Position numbers and translations under genes: made by a program
Source: Nocardioides deserti
GTDB taxonomy: Bacteria > Actinomycetota > Actinomycetes > Propionibacteriales > Nocardioidaceae
Assembly (NCBI RefSeq): GCF_014266025.1
Contig: NZ_JACMYC010000019.1
Coordinates: 1-64,000, forward strand
Direction: 5' to 3'
Length of the DNA: 64,000 nucleotides
Shown: positions 39,751 through 48,920 of the stretch, piece by piece
Layout: each line of letters opens with the position of its first letter
Position numbering within the stretch: position 1 is the stretch's first letter
The notes under the pieces: model-generated
Seen by the model: only the letters and a program-made list of their open reading frames with translations
What the model was told of the DNA's origin: nothing
Databases searched by the model: none

Positions 39751-41261
39751 CGAGAGATGGAAGCGTGGAGGTAGCCGACTCCGCAAGTGTGGCGAATACA
39801 GGTCCCGTTGCGGGCGCTCCCACTTGGAGCATCGTAACTGTCACCTTTAATAGCGCAGAAACGCTTTCTGTGTACTGGCAGGAACCGCTGCCGGACTGGT
39901 GCGAGTGGATCGTAGTCGACAACAACTCGACCGACGAATCGGCCCGAGTAGCGCGCTCGTTGGGGGCGAGTCGGGTGATACAGACTGGGAGCAATCTCGG
40001 ATTCAGCCGGGCGAACAATCGTGGCCTGGGGGCGGCTGGCGGTCGCTATATCGCATTCGTGAATCCGGACGTATCGGTCGACTTCTCTTCGTTGGAGGCA
40101 ATTGCGATCGAGCTCGAGAAGAGTTCTGGGATCGTGGCTCCGGCTCTACTGAACGAGGACGGAAGCTATCAACACAACGGTCGAGGATACCCGACCGTTG
40201 TTCGCAAGATCAGGAACCGGATACCGGGCGGCGCTTCTCCGAAGTACATGCTCAAGCTCTCTGACGAACCCGTTCAACATGTTCCATGGGTGACGGGGGC
40301 GGCAGTATGTGTACGAGCGGACGACATTCGCGCATTAGGTGGCTGGGACGAGAGCTATTTCCTATACCACGAGGACGCGGACCTGTGTATGCGATTCCAC
40401 CGCAGCGGTATGCCGGTGCGACTCATGCCGAGGGCCAGGTGGGTTCATGGTTGGGCGCGCGAGACCAAGACGCTCAACTGGCTGGCCTGGAATCGCGAAC
40501 TCACTTCCGCTCTTAGGTTCTATCGACGCCACCCTGCCCTAGCGCTTGTCCCTAACGGGACCCCGGTGAGAAACTTCGTGCAACGTATCCTTAACGCCGT
40601 GGGGCGAGACTACCGGCCGCAGAACGGCAGTCGGGCGAGCATTCCGACTCTCGCGGGATGGTACGGCCGCAAGGTTGGATTGCGGGCGTTAAGGGGGCTC
40701 GCCCAACGCCCTCTGTTTGGAAAAGGGACGGGGATCTTCCTGCTGGGCAAGCGAGCGACGATCTCGTATCGCCGTAAGATCTTGGTAGAGTCGGGCGCCT
40801 ACATCGGCGACGATGCGTGGATCAACGCGTTCTCCAAGGACGGAGTCTTCGTAGGTCGGGGCGTAACGATTCGTGAGCGCGCCTGGATCCAATGCGCCTC
40901 ACATCCGTCGAACCCCGGCGTAGGGCTGTGGATTGGAGACAGGACTTATATCGGTCCAGGCTCCAAGATTGGAGTCGGGGGGCCCATCCGAATTGGATCC
41001 GAGTGCCAGATCGGAGCGGACTTTACCGTCGTCGCGGAGAATCATGCGTTGACGGAACATGGGGCCGCCGCTGACGAGGTGTCCCGTCAAGGAATTAGCA
41101 TCGGTGACGGTGCTTGGATTGGTCACGGCGTGACGGTTCTCGACGGGGTTACTCTCGGCGCGGGAGTCGTCGTCGGGGCAGGTGCGGTCGTCACGCGGTC
41201 CTTTGCTGCTGGTTCGGTAATTGCAGGAGTGCCGGCTCGTGAGATCCATGCTTCGGGTTGA
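39747..41261 (+). CDS. Glycosyltransferase family 2 fused to a left-handed beta-helix acyltransferase
   Basis: A 504-residue fusion. Residues ~25-290 form a GT2 domain of the rhamnosyltransferase type: WSIVTVTFNSAETLSVYW, WIVVDNNSTDESARVA, NLGFSRANNRGLGAAGGRYI, FVNPDVSVD and WVTGAAVCVRADDIRALGGW. Residues ~330-500 are hexapeptide repeats (IGDRTYIGPGSKIGVGGPIR, IGDGAWIGHGVTVLDGVTLG, VVGAGAVVTRSFAAGSVIAG) of the WbbJ/maltose O-acetyltransferase class. One polypeptide could add a sugar and acetylate it. Start GTG overlaps the previous stop by 4 bp. Confidence 0.85.
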   Translation: MTRDGSVEVADSASVANTGPVAGAPTWSIVTVTFNSAETLSVYWQEPLPDWCEWIVVDNNSTDESARVARSLGASRVIQTGSNLGFSRANNRGLGAAGGRYIAFVNPDVSVDFSSLEAIAIELEKSSGIVAPALLNEDGSYQHNGRGYPTVVRKIRNRIPGGASPKYMLKLSDEPVQHVPWVTGAAVCVRADDIRALGGWDESYFLYHEDADLCMRFHRSGMPVRLMPRARWVHGWARETKTLNWLAWNRELTSALRFYRRHPALALVPNGTPVRNFVQRILNAVGRDYRPQNGSRASIPTLAGWYGRKVGLRALRGLAQRPLFGKGTGIFLLGKRATISYRRKILVESGAYIGDDAWINAFSKDGVFVGRGVTIRERAWIQCASHPSNPGVGLWIGDRTYIGPGSKIGVGGPIRIGSECQIGADFTVVAENHALTEHGAAADEVSRQGISIGDGAWIGHGVTVLDGVTLGAGVVVGAGAVVTRSFAAGSVIAGVPAREIHASG

Positions 41262-42327
41262 CCTTGTGGTTCGCAGCGATGCGGACACGAAGCCCGGCGG
41301 AGATATACAGCAAGCACGGGCCACACACGAAGCTCTAGTGAGGGCTGGCGTCGACGCCGTTGTCTCGGCATGTTCCTTAGACGTTGGCGTAAGGGACAGG
41401 GCTATATGCCACTATTTCAATGTGGATCGGCCCTTCGAGCTGCTGGAGGCATATCGCTACTGCGACCGGAGGGGTATTCCGCTTGTCGTCTCAGCAATCC
41501 ATCATGACCGCGAGAAGGTGCGGCGGATGCGGTCTGGCGATGATCGCTTGTGGTCGAATCTGCCGCCATCGATTTTCGACTTCGCCAGTTTTGGACTGCA
41601 AGTGGCTCGGGAACCACTGTCCTTCCGTTCGCGCGCCGCAACCGCCAGTCGGGGGTTCGTAAACCTTCTGGCACTTCGGCGCCGCGTTTCTGAAGCGTTG
41701 GATCAAAGTCACGTGATTGCACTCTCCGAGGCGGAACGCGGCTCGCTCGTCCGGGACTTCTCTTACCAAGCGCGGACGTTGAGCATCATCAGGAATGGAT
41801 TCGATGGCGCTCCGAGCTACTCGAACGCTGTACGGGATATCCAGATGATCTGCGTAGGCCGAATTGAACAGCGAAAACGGCAGTTGGAATTGCTCCACAC
41901 CGCCGACAAATTGGGTTTAGGCGTCACGTTCGTGGGCTCCCCGAATCCCAATCAGCGGCCTTACACGGACCGCTTCGCTTCGCTCGTGGCGAAGAGCCGC
42001 TTCTCGACTTGGACCGGTGCGGTCACGGGGGATGAAGTCGCGGCGATGCTGCGCCGTTCGGTCTGTTCGATCAATGCCTCTTGGGTGGAGGTACAGAGCC
42101 TTGTGGATATCGAGGCGGTGAGCGCCGGCTGCTGGGTGGGATGCACGGAAGATGGCGGCTCGTCAGCCGAGCTGCTGGGTGCGCCCGTTCGGCGGTTCGG
42201 AGCGGGAGATTTGGAGGGGGTTCTGCGTTGGGCCGCTTCGCAATCTCCGCCGGCACCGCCTGGGAATATCGTTCCGTCTTGGGATGACGTTGCCAGAGAC
42301 CTGATTGCTCTGTATCAGGGACTCTGA
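41248..42327 (+). CDS. GT-B glycosyltransferase (GT4-like)
   Basis: A 359-residue protein with a GT4-like layout: an N-terminal VVRSDADTKPGGDIQQARAT (the Gly-Gly loop of GT4 donors/acceptors) and C-terminal ICVGRIEQRKRQLELLHTAD, FSTWTGAVTGDEVAAMLRRS and VEVQSLVDIEAVSAGCWV, which corresponds to the ExxxxxxE donor-site region. It probably adds one sugar of the repeat unit. The ATG lies 14 bp inside the end of the preceding gene. Confidence 0.8.
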   Translation: MLRVDLVVRSDADTKPGGDIQQARATHEALVRAGVDAVVSACSLDVGVRDRAICHYFNVDRPFELLEAYRYCDRRGIPLVVSAIHHDREKVRRMRSGDDRLWSNLPPSIFDFASFGLQVAREPLSFRSRAATASRGFVNLLALRRRVSEALDQSHVIALSEAERGSLVRDFSYQARTLSIIRNGFDGAPSYSNAVRDIQMICVGRIEQRKRQLELLHTADKLGLGVTFVGSPNPNQRPYTDRFASLVAKSRFSTWTGAVTGDEVAAMLRRSVCSINASWVEVQSLVDIEAVSAGCWVGCTEDGGSSAELLGAPVRRFGAGDLEGVLRWAASQSPPAPPGNIVPSWDDVARDLIALYQGL

Positions 42328-42330
42328 GCG

Positions 42331-43554
42331 ATGTCGCGAACGTCGTTAGACCGGATGAATACGATAGCATTTATCGTTTCGACCCTGCTGGGTTCGGGGT
42401 CTGTACTGGCGGCGATGGTCGTACTGGTTGGTATCCACGGCGCTGATGAGTGGGCTCCCATAGGCTTAGGGCAAGCAATTGGCCTGTACCTATCTCTGTT
42501 TCTGTACTGGGGCTGGAATCTCAACGGCCCTGCCCTAATAGCAGACGCTGACGAGGCGTGGCCGGTCGTGCGCGCGAGTCTAGCTTGGCGGACGGTCCTC
42601 CTGGCTCCGACGTTGGTTGCCGCTGTTGGATTCTCGCTTGCACTCTCTACCCAGTCCGCTCCCCTGGTTATTGCGGCCTCTCTTGGTGTCGTGCCGCTAG
42701 GGATGTCATTTGGTTGGGCTTTTGTTGCACGCCGGGAGGGCCTATCACTGCTCTGGTGCGACGCTATTCCACGTGCCTCTTCGCAGATTGGGGGGGCGAT
42801 CCTGTCGAGCTGGTTCGGACTAATGGGCTATGCTATTGTGACAATCGTTGGGGCGACCTCCGCGGTGGCTCTTAGTGTGTTCGCGCTGAGGCCATCGCGT
42901 AACACAACCGAAGAGGTCAATTTCCGAGTTGACTTGAAATTGGGTCGCAGTACCGGCCATGGCCTGGTTGCAGACTTGGCTTCGTCTGTCTACCTGATTC
43001 TGCCGACGGTCCTAGTGGGCGCCTTCGCTTCTTCTTCGTTCGCGCTGTTCGCCTTGCTGGAGCGATTTCAACGCGGGGCCAAACTCGCGATTCAACCGAT
43101 CGGGCAGATTCTGATGGGCTGGATTCTCGCGTCGTCAGGACGCGTGCGGATAGTTAGGATCCGGCACTCCGTGCTGGCCGTCGCAGCTTTCGGCTGCGTC
43201 GCCAGTTTGGCGTACGCCGTGTTGCTTCCGCGAATCCTGGGTGTGATCGATCCAGCGATCGATGTAGACCACATCCAAGTTTGGCTATTTGCTGGCGCAC
43301 TTTTGGCCAGCTCTATCGGTTATGGCCTCGGGGTACTGGGTCTGGCGTCGCTGGGTGCTGGTCGGAAGTTCGCGCGCGCCTCCGTTGCTGGTTGTCTGGT
43401 GTCTCTCCCAGTTCTATTTCTTGCCGTGCCTGTTGGCGGCGTCCGCTTCGCTGTACTCGCCATGGTGTGCGCTGAGGTCGTTGTGGTTATCTTCATGGTC
43501 GCGTCATTTCCTAAGGTCGTTAGAACGTTCCTTCACGTAAGGCGAGCCGCATGA
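42331..43554 (+). CDS. Wzx-like polysaccharide flippase
   Basis: A 407-residue membrane protein with about twelve hydrophobic segments, no signal peptide and few charged loops, the pattern of polysaccharide-transport (MATE/MOP) flippases. Recognisable pieces include SVYLILPTVLVGAFASSSFA and LFALLERFQRGAKLAIQPIG, typical of PST proteins. It should translocate the lipid-linked repeat unit to the outer leaflet. It begins 3 bp after the glycosyltransferase stop and overlaps the next gene by 4 bp. Confidence 0.75.
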   Translation: MSRTSLDRMNTIAFIVSTLLGSGSVLAAMVVLVGIHGADEWAPIGLGQAIGLYLSLFLYWGWNLNGPALIADADEAWPVVRASLAWRTVLLAPTLVAAVGFSLALSTQSAPLVIAASLGVVPLGMSFGWAFVARREGLSLLWCDAIPRASSQIGGAILSSWFGLMGYAIVTIVGATSAVALSVFALRPSRNTTEEVNFRVDLKLGRSTGHGLVADLASSVYLILPTVLVGAFASSSFALFALLERFQRGAKLAIQPIGQILMGWILASSGRVRIVRIRHSVLAVAAFGCVASLAYAVLLPRILGVIDPAIDVDHIQVWLFAGALLASSIGYGLGVLGLASLGAGRKFARASVAGCLVSLPVLFLAVPVGGVRFAVLAMVCAEVVVVIFMVASFPKVVRTFLHVRRAA

Positions 43555-44513
43555 ATTTGTTTGTTTCTCTAGCGGTCCACGAAGCTCCGGATGTTGTGAT
43601 AGATCAACTTCGCAACATCGATCGATACTTGTCGCCGAGTGCGTCAGTTGTTCATGTTTCGCCATCAGCCACCTTCGGGCCAGCCGAGCTGCGTGAACGT
43701 GCCGCTGATGCCGGCATTACCAGCCTTATAGTCAATGATGAGCAACTTGACGCGTCATTTGGGCTTCTGATGAGGGCCCATATTAGCAATTTCAAGCTAA
43801 TGGATGCGGGATCTCCTGGGACGGTCGTCATGCAATCCTCCAATGACATGTATGTGCGGCAAGTGCCGCATGATATTTTCCGTCAGTATCCCGCGGGATT
43901 CAATAGACGCTTGGTGACGTCGAACTGTTCGTGGGATTTCCGGAGTCTGGCGTTAAGTGATCCCTTGATTAACGGTCTGAACCCTAGGGCGATGCCGACC
44001 GTGATGTCCCAGGTTGAGGGAAGTTGGTATCCGCTCGATTTTATATCGGATGCCATGCCCATCCTCTCATCTTGGTCGAGTTCGCTGACGGATCTTGAAA
44101 GGTATCCTAGGGAAGAGACGCTTCTTCCTTCATTGGCGTTTCACGAAGGTGTCAAGGGGACCGAGGGTGTGCTGGTATTCAGTGAGGCGACCCGTGAGGA
44201 TTTTCGTCTCTCTCGTTCGCGGACGCTTGCACGAAAGCTGTTAGGCCCAGCCGGACGCAGGAGCCCATCGGCGGTGCGGTATGGGTCTCGCCTGCTGCGC
44301 ACATCATATATGCCTCTGACCTGGGCAGATGTTGTGTCGGTGTATCATGGGAAGCTTCCCAGCTGTGGCGAGTACCTGGACATGGACTGGAATAATGCTC
44401 GCGTTTACGTGGAATCTCAGGTGTGCGGTGTGAAGCGTGTGGCCCGAGACTATGACGATGAGATCCGCACGAACATTAGGCACGCGATCTTGGATGGCGA
44501 GCTTCGGCCGTGA
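43551..44513 (+). CDS. Unrecognised polysaccharide-cluster protein, possibly a glycosyltransferase
   Basis: A 320-residue soluble protein, no signal peptide or membrane segment. The N-terminus NLFVSLAVHEAPDVVIDQLR and the alternating pattern SLIVNDEQLDASFGLLMRAH, TVVMQSSNDMYVRQ and MPTVMSQVEGSWYPLDF faintly resemble GT14-like (core-2/I-branching) transferases, but no diagnostic motif is present. Position between flippase and polymerase genes supports a role in repeat-unit assembly. Strikingly low GC and ATA/TTA-rich codon use compared with flanking core genes suggests transfer. Function unknown. Confidence 0.5.
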   Translation: MNLFVSLAVHEAPDVVIDQLRNIDRYLSPSASVVHVSPSATFGPAELRERAADAGITSLIVNDEQLDASFGLLMRAHISNFKLMDAGSPGTVVMQSSNDMYVRQVPHDIFRQYPAGFNRRLVTSNCSWDFRSLALSDPLINGLNPRAMPTVMSQVEGSWYPLDFISDAMPILSSWSSSLTDLERYPREETLLPSLAFHEGVKGTEGVLVFSEATREDFRLSRSRTLARKLLGPAGRRSPSAVRYGSRLLRTSYMPLTWADVVSVYHGKLPSCGEYLDMDWNNARVYVESQVCGVKRVARDYDDEIRTNIRHAILDGELRP

Positions 44514-45778
44514 TGGTGCTGCTTGTTGGCTTGGTGGGGTCCATTTCAATCTGCGCCTTCTACTGGCGTTCTGTAGGCGACTGGGTCTCGGCGCTCCCGG
44601 TGTTTGTGTTGTTCACTTCCGGCATCGGGATTCTTGGATACCTAACATACTCTTCCTTCGCGTCGGCCGAAGGCGCTGCCGGAATCGTCGTCTCGCTTAG
44701 CGAGGGCGATGCTGAATCCGGTGCGCGCCTGTTCCTTACTGTCTCTCTCGCGGCCGGGCTCAGCGGGTTGGGCACGTCCGCAGTGTTGAGGCGACTGGCT
44801 CCAGTTCCCAAGCGGCCCCAGTTTCGGTCGTTGGTGCGGCGGCGAGTCGGAGCCCTGCAGTGGATTCCGATCGGTCCGCCGGTCCTGCTGGCTTCACTAC
44901 TGGGCGACTCTTTGATTGAGCGACGCGAGTATATTGCGGACCACCTCTCTGGGAGCCTCTTAGTCGCTGGAATGAATCTCATTCTGGTTGGCGCTGTCGC
45001 TGTTGGTGGTTACACCGTAAGGTTGGGAACCTGGTGGCTTCCGGTCGCCACGCTCCTGCTTTGTGAGGTTGTTTCGTTCGGGCAGGGAAGTCGTATCTTC
45101 GCCATCCTTCCGCTAGTCTTCATTGGTTCAGTCGTCGCGGGTTCTGGTCTGAATGTGGCCCGCGCTCTATCGCTGCTCCTTGCTGCAGGCGGTTCTATTC
45201 TCCTTCTCGGAGTGCCTCTCCATCTTCGATCGCTTTCGATGCATGGTGTGCTTCCGTACCTTTCAGAGCTTCCGGATGCCGTCGGGGTCTCACTTTCAAG
45301 TGTGGACCTTGCGGTCATGAACCTGCTTGCAGGATTCCCTATTTCGATTCGTGCGTCACAGGTGGGTGGCTTTGTCGCTGATCGCGACCTGATGATCAGT
45401 CTTAATCCCTTACCTGGCTCAATGGCCGGATGGGACGAGGTGGTTGTGTCCCACAGGTTGAACTACTACACGCCTTTTTCCGGCGTGGGCGAGCTTGGTG
45501 CGATCGGCGGCCTGAAACTGTTTATGGTGGCTTGTCTTGTTGGGGTCTTGCTAGCCGTGCTGGACTACTTCGTGCATCGGAGCCTGCGGTCTTCTGCGAT
45601 CCTAATCCCACTCATCTGCTTTGGGATGGCTTGTATGTTTGCGTTGTTCTTCTCGCAATATACGGTGCGTGCGAGTTTTCGAATTCTTTACTACGCGCTA
45701 TTGCTTTTGTTGGCATCCTCGCTTTTCAAGCGAACCTCTGAGGGATCGTCAGTTAGGGTCCGGGAATCGGTGTTCTAG
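44510..45778 (+). CDS. Wzy-like polysaccharide polymerase (candidate)
   Basis: A 422-residue membrane protein with roughly ten to twelve hydrophobic segments and one large extracytoplasmic loop (about residues 240-320, ISLNPLPGSMAGWDEVVVSH), the topology of O-antigen polymerases. A conserved-looking SFGQGSRIFAILPLVFIG occurs before the loop. Sequence similarity within the Wzy group is always weak, so the call rests on topology and context. GTG 44510 overlaps the previous stop; ATG 44513 is an equally good start. It is the last gene of the eight-gene island operon. Confidence 0.65.
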   Translation: MMVLLVGLVGSISICAFYWRSVGDWVSALPVFVLFTSGIGILGYLTYSSFASAEGAAGIVVSLSEGDAESGARLFLTVSLAAGLSGLGTSAVLRRLAPVPKRPQFRSLVRRRVGALQWIPIGPPVLLASLLGDSLIERREYIADHLSGSLLVAGMNLILVGAVAVGGYTVRLGTWWLPVATLLLCEVVSFGQGSRIFAILPLVFIGSVVAGSGLNVARALSLLLAAGGSILLLGVPLHLRSLSMHGVLPYLSELPDAVGVSLSSVDLAVMNLLAGFPISIRASQVGGFVADRDLMISLNPLPGSMAGWDEVVVSHRLNYYTPFSGVGELGAIGGLKLFMVACLVGVLLAVLDYFVHRSLRSSAILIPLICFGMACMFALFFSQYTVRASFRILYYALLLLLASSLFKRTSEGSSVRVRESVF

Positions 45779-45889
45779 GGCTGGGTGCGCGGTTCTGAGG
45801 GTCCGAGCCATTGGGTGCGATTAGACTGCTACTTTGGGGAGTTCTGGCATGGCAAGGTCCGGGCTCGTCGGGTAAAGTCCAGACGTAGC

Positions 45890-45907
45890 GCGGGCGGCAG
45901 CGCCCGC
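45890..45907 (+). terminator. Hairpin downstream of the polymerase-like gene
   Basis: GCGGGCG-GCAG-CGCCCGC, a 7-bp stem, about 110 bp after the last island gene and before the broken insertion sequences. It has no T-run. Confidence 0.4.
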
Positions 45908-45984
45908 TCGGCTCGCATTATGTGCTTGGGCCTCGCGTCAAGGCAGTGTGTGGATTCCCATGCGAGCATTCGTCCATAAGCGGC

Positions 45985-46108
45985 TCATCCGATTTCAGGG
46001 TGTAGTCGCGGTCTGAAGCCGCCGGTCTCGAGCAGGCTTCTGGCGATGTAGTTGGTGAGGTTGCGGAACCCGAGCGAGGAGCCGCGGAGGTGTTCGAGCC
46101 GGCCGTTG
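45985..46108 (-). pseudogene. 3' fragment of an ISL3-family transposase
   Basis: The minus strand encodes NGRLEHLRGSSLGFRNLTNY and IARSLLETGGFRPRLHPEIG then stop, the exact C-terminal ending of ISL3-type transposases. The rest of the gene resumes at 47528 beyond an inserted IS3 element; about 130 residues expected between the two pieces are missing, so a deletion accompanied or followed the insertion. The bases 46109-46153 are of unidentified origin. Confidence 0.8.
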
Positions 46109-46208
46109 GATCTCCTATGTTTGTCAAGCGGCCGCTGCGGGAGTTCGCTGCCTTGAAGCGCCCCAGGTTTGATGCCGCTCCCTTCTGAGTCCAGGAGGAT
46201 GAGCACCA

Positions 46209-46518
46209 TGCTGAGGATGATTGATCCCGAGCTGCGTGAGCGCGCGGTGCGGATGGTGCGGGAGCACCAGCAGGACTACCCCTCGGTGTCCGCGGCGTCT
46301 AAGGCTGTGGCCGAGCGGCTCGGTTTGGGCGAGAGACGGTGCGTCGCTGGGTGATGCACCCCGACGTCGACGCGGGCGTCAAGCCGGGCGTGACGAGCGA
46401 GGAGCACGCTGAGATCAAGCGGCTCAAGGCCGAGAACAAGCGGCTGCGTGAGGATGTGGAGATCCTCCGCGCAGCAACGAGTTTCTTCGTGGGGGAGTTC
46501 GACCCCCGCAACCGCTGA
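46209..46518 (+). pseudogene. IS3 transposase orfA, frameshifted
   Basis: Begins MLRMIDPELRERAVRMVREH and YPSVSAASKAVAERLGLG, then a one-base loss near 46334 throws the frame (stop at ~46354). The remainder continues in another frame as RWVMHPDVDAGVKPGVTSEE and IKRLKAENKRLREDVEILRA up to 46518, the leucine-zipper end of OrfA. Without the deletion the protein would be a normal ~100-residue OrfA. Confidence 0.82.
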
Positions 46519-46520
46519 TC

Positions 46521-47491
46521 GTGGCGTTCATCGACGATCAACGCTCCCAGGGGCGCGCGGTCGAGTCGACCCTTTCGGAGGCTGCCGGGTCCCGCGCGAG
46601 CAGGGCCTCCAGGTCGCCGCGCGCACCTACCGGTCCTGGCCCCAGGCCGCCCGGACGGTCGCTGCTCGCACCGTTACCGACGCCCAGGTCACCGCCGCGG
46701 TCCGCGACATCGCCTGGACCACCGACGTCCACGGCCAGCGCCGGCTCGCACCCGAGGGCCTCTACGGACGACGCAAGGTGGTCAGCCGCGTGCGTCGCAC
46801 TGTGCTGCCCGAGGCATCAGCGGGCGCGGTGGACCGAGCGATGCGCACGCTGGGCCTGCAAGGGGTGCGCCGCGACACGGGCGTGCGGACCACGATCCCG
46901 GCCAAGGACGGCAAGCGGGCCGATGACCTGCTAAACCGCGACTTCACCGCCGCAGCACCCAACCGGACCTGGGTCACCGACTTCACCTACGTCCGCACCT
47001 GGGCGGGCTTCGTCTACGTGGCGTTCATCGTCGACGTCTTCGCCCAGCGGATCGTGGCCTGGCACGCCGCCACGACCAAGCAGACCGACCTGGTGATGGT
47101 CCCGCTGCGCATGGCGTTGTGGGAGCGCGAGCGCGAGGGACATCCCACGGTCGCTGGGGAGCTCATCCACCACTCCGATGCCGGCTCCCAATACACGAGC
47201 CTTCGGCTGACCGAGCACCTCGACCTCGAGGGCATCAGGCCCTCAATCGGGTCGGTCGGCGATGCCTACGACAACGCGCTGATGGAGACCATCAACGGCC
47301 TCTACAAGGCCGAGTGCATCCGCACCAACCTCTTCCACGACGGCCCCTGCAAGACCATCGCCGACGTCGAGTACGCCACCGCCGGCTGGGTCGAGTGGTA
47401 CAACAACACACGCCTGCACGGGTCACTGAGGATGCTCACCCTAGCCGAGTACGAGCAAGGCCACTACGCAGCCCCCAACCGAGAGCCGTAA
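46521..47491 (+). pseudogene. IS3 transposase orfB (DDE), frameshifted near the start
   Basis: The first ~17 codons (VAFIDDQRSQGRAVES) are in one frame; an indel near 46570 shifts to the frame that holds REQGLQVAARTYRSWPQAAR and the whole catalytic domain. The DDE residues are intact: WVTDFTYVRTWAGFVYVAFI, HHSDAGSQYTS and DNALMETINGLYKAE. Thus the catalytic core is preserved but cannot be made from the normal start unless frameshifting occurs. The normal IS3 programmed frameshift lies between orfA and orfB, not here. Confidence 0.82.
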
Positions 47492-47527
47492 CCCGCATAG
47501 GGACGGCAGAGAACCTGGGGCGCTTCA

Positions 47528-48430
47528 GCTTCTGGATCCGGTAGAGGGGGTCGCTCTTGCTGCCGCGGTGGTCCAGGGTCTCTTGCTGGACCCGGCGGCG
47601 GCACTCATCGACCGCTGCAGTGCCGAGCTTCACCATGTGGAAGGCATCAAGGGCCGCGACGGCGTCCTGCAGGTGGTCATCGATCGCGGTCTTGTAGCCC
47701 TGGAACGGGTCCAGGGCGGCGACCTTCACGCCGCTGCGGAACGCTTCGCCACGTGCGGTGAGCCAGTCGGCGTAGGCCGCACCGGTGCGGCCCGGAACGA
47801 GATCGAGGAGTCGTGCCCGGAGACGTCCTTGCTGGTCACGGGTCAGATCGACCGTCCCCGTGAGCTCCTTCGGACCGCGTCCGCCGGCCTCGATCGGCTT
47901 GGCCGAGACGTGGTGCCAGATGTGCTCATCGACGCCTAATGCGACGACTTTTTCGAACCGGGTCTCGTCGTCGGCCATCGCCTGCAGCAGCGGTTCGATC
48001 GAGCCCCACACCGTCTTCGACGTCGCGCCGAGCTGGCGGTCGACACCGGAGACCGACGCGTGCTCACGACGGGTCTGGCTGATCGCCCACCAGCACGCCC
48101 GGGTGGTCAGCAGCGCCCGTGGCCGGGCGAGGCCCTCGTGCCATTCAGTCCACGACCCGACCGGGCACCGGGACTCGTGACAGCGCCAGGTCCGCTTGCG
48201 CCAGACCAGTAGGACCGGGCGGCCGAAGCAGGGCACGTCGATGAGGAGCACGTCGCGGCGGCCGTGGCTGTAGGCGACCACGCCGCACGACCGGCAGCCC
48301 GTCGTGGCCGGCTCGGACTCGATCACGACCTCGAGTGGCGCCGGTGCTGGTCGACGGCGACAACGTGGAACCCGTTGAGTTCAACGAGGACGTCGCACCG
48401 GTCGCGGTAGGAGGCGAAATCTGGACATGA
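47528..48430 (-). pseudogene. 5' part of the ISL3-family transposase, truncated and frameshifted
   Basis: Read on the minus strand: CDVLVELNGFHVVAVDQHRR in one frame, then a frameshift near 48330 into VIESEPATTGCRSCGVVAYS (zinc-finger CxxC), CFGRPVLLVWRKRTWRC, VVALGVDEHIWHHVS and KVAALDPFQGYKTAIDDHLQ. It ends at LYRIQ where the IS3 right end intervenes. The motifs are those of ISL3-type DDE transposases. No intact start-to-stop frame remains. Confidence 0.85.
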
Positions 48431-48539
48431 GCGCGCGCGATCGCACGCCGTAGGCTCGGGCATCGTCGAGGCCTTCCGGCTGGGTAGCTTGGTCGCTCCC
48501 GATCTTGGAAGGCGTCGACCCCATTCCAGGGTCAGGCAC

Positions 48540-48868
48540 TCAGCGTGTGTCGCTCATCCCCACCGCAAGTACGAAGAGCCCGAGAAACGCCACCGCTGTC
48601 CGCGGGATCTCGTTCGCTCGCCGAAGGTCACGGTTCTCGCGTTCGAGCTCGTTGATCCGCTGCGCCGGGGCCGTCGTGACGCCGGGACGGTGGCCCTCGT
48701 CGAGCTCTGCCTGGCTGACCCAGTTGCGTAGCGTCTTGGGATTGATCCTCAGCTGCTCACCAACCCGACGCAGAGCGCCGGACCTCGTTGCCGGGTCACG
48801 CCGCAGATCGACCGCCATCCGGATCGCCCGCTCCCGAAGCTCCTCGGGTACTTCCTCGGTGCCGCCAT
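48540..48868 (-). pseudogene. Remnant of a second IS3-family orfA
   Basis: Encodes ELRERAIRMAVDLRRDPATR, SGALRRVGEQLRINPKTLRN and ELDEGHRPGVTTAPAQRINE, a typical orfA. The true N-terminus (MAAPRKYP) is one base out of frame with the rest, and after RRANEIPRTAVAF the sequence no longer matches the family. No orfB follows. With the ISL3 and IS3 pieces this shows repeated IS decay at the island border. The segment 48431-48539 contains only an inverted repeat of the GTCGAGGCCTTCC type usually found beside such elements. Confidence 0.75.
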
Positions 48869-48920
48869 GACTCTCATCCTTCCGTGGGATGAGAGCCTCC
48901 ATCAGACCCGGCACGCGACA

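Larger units (their letters stand above)
46154..47527 (+). mobile_element. IS3-family insertion sequence (degenerate), nested in an ISL3 element
   Basis: About 1374 bp bounded by imperfect inverted repeats: the left end TGAAGCGCCCCAGGTT at 46154 and the right end, whose complement begins with the same 16 bases, at 47527. It carries orfA and orfB of an IS3-type transposase. Both ORFs contain frameshifts, so the copy is unlikely to be autonomous. It splits the ISL3 transposase. No clear target duplication is visible. Confidence 0.85.
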
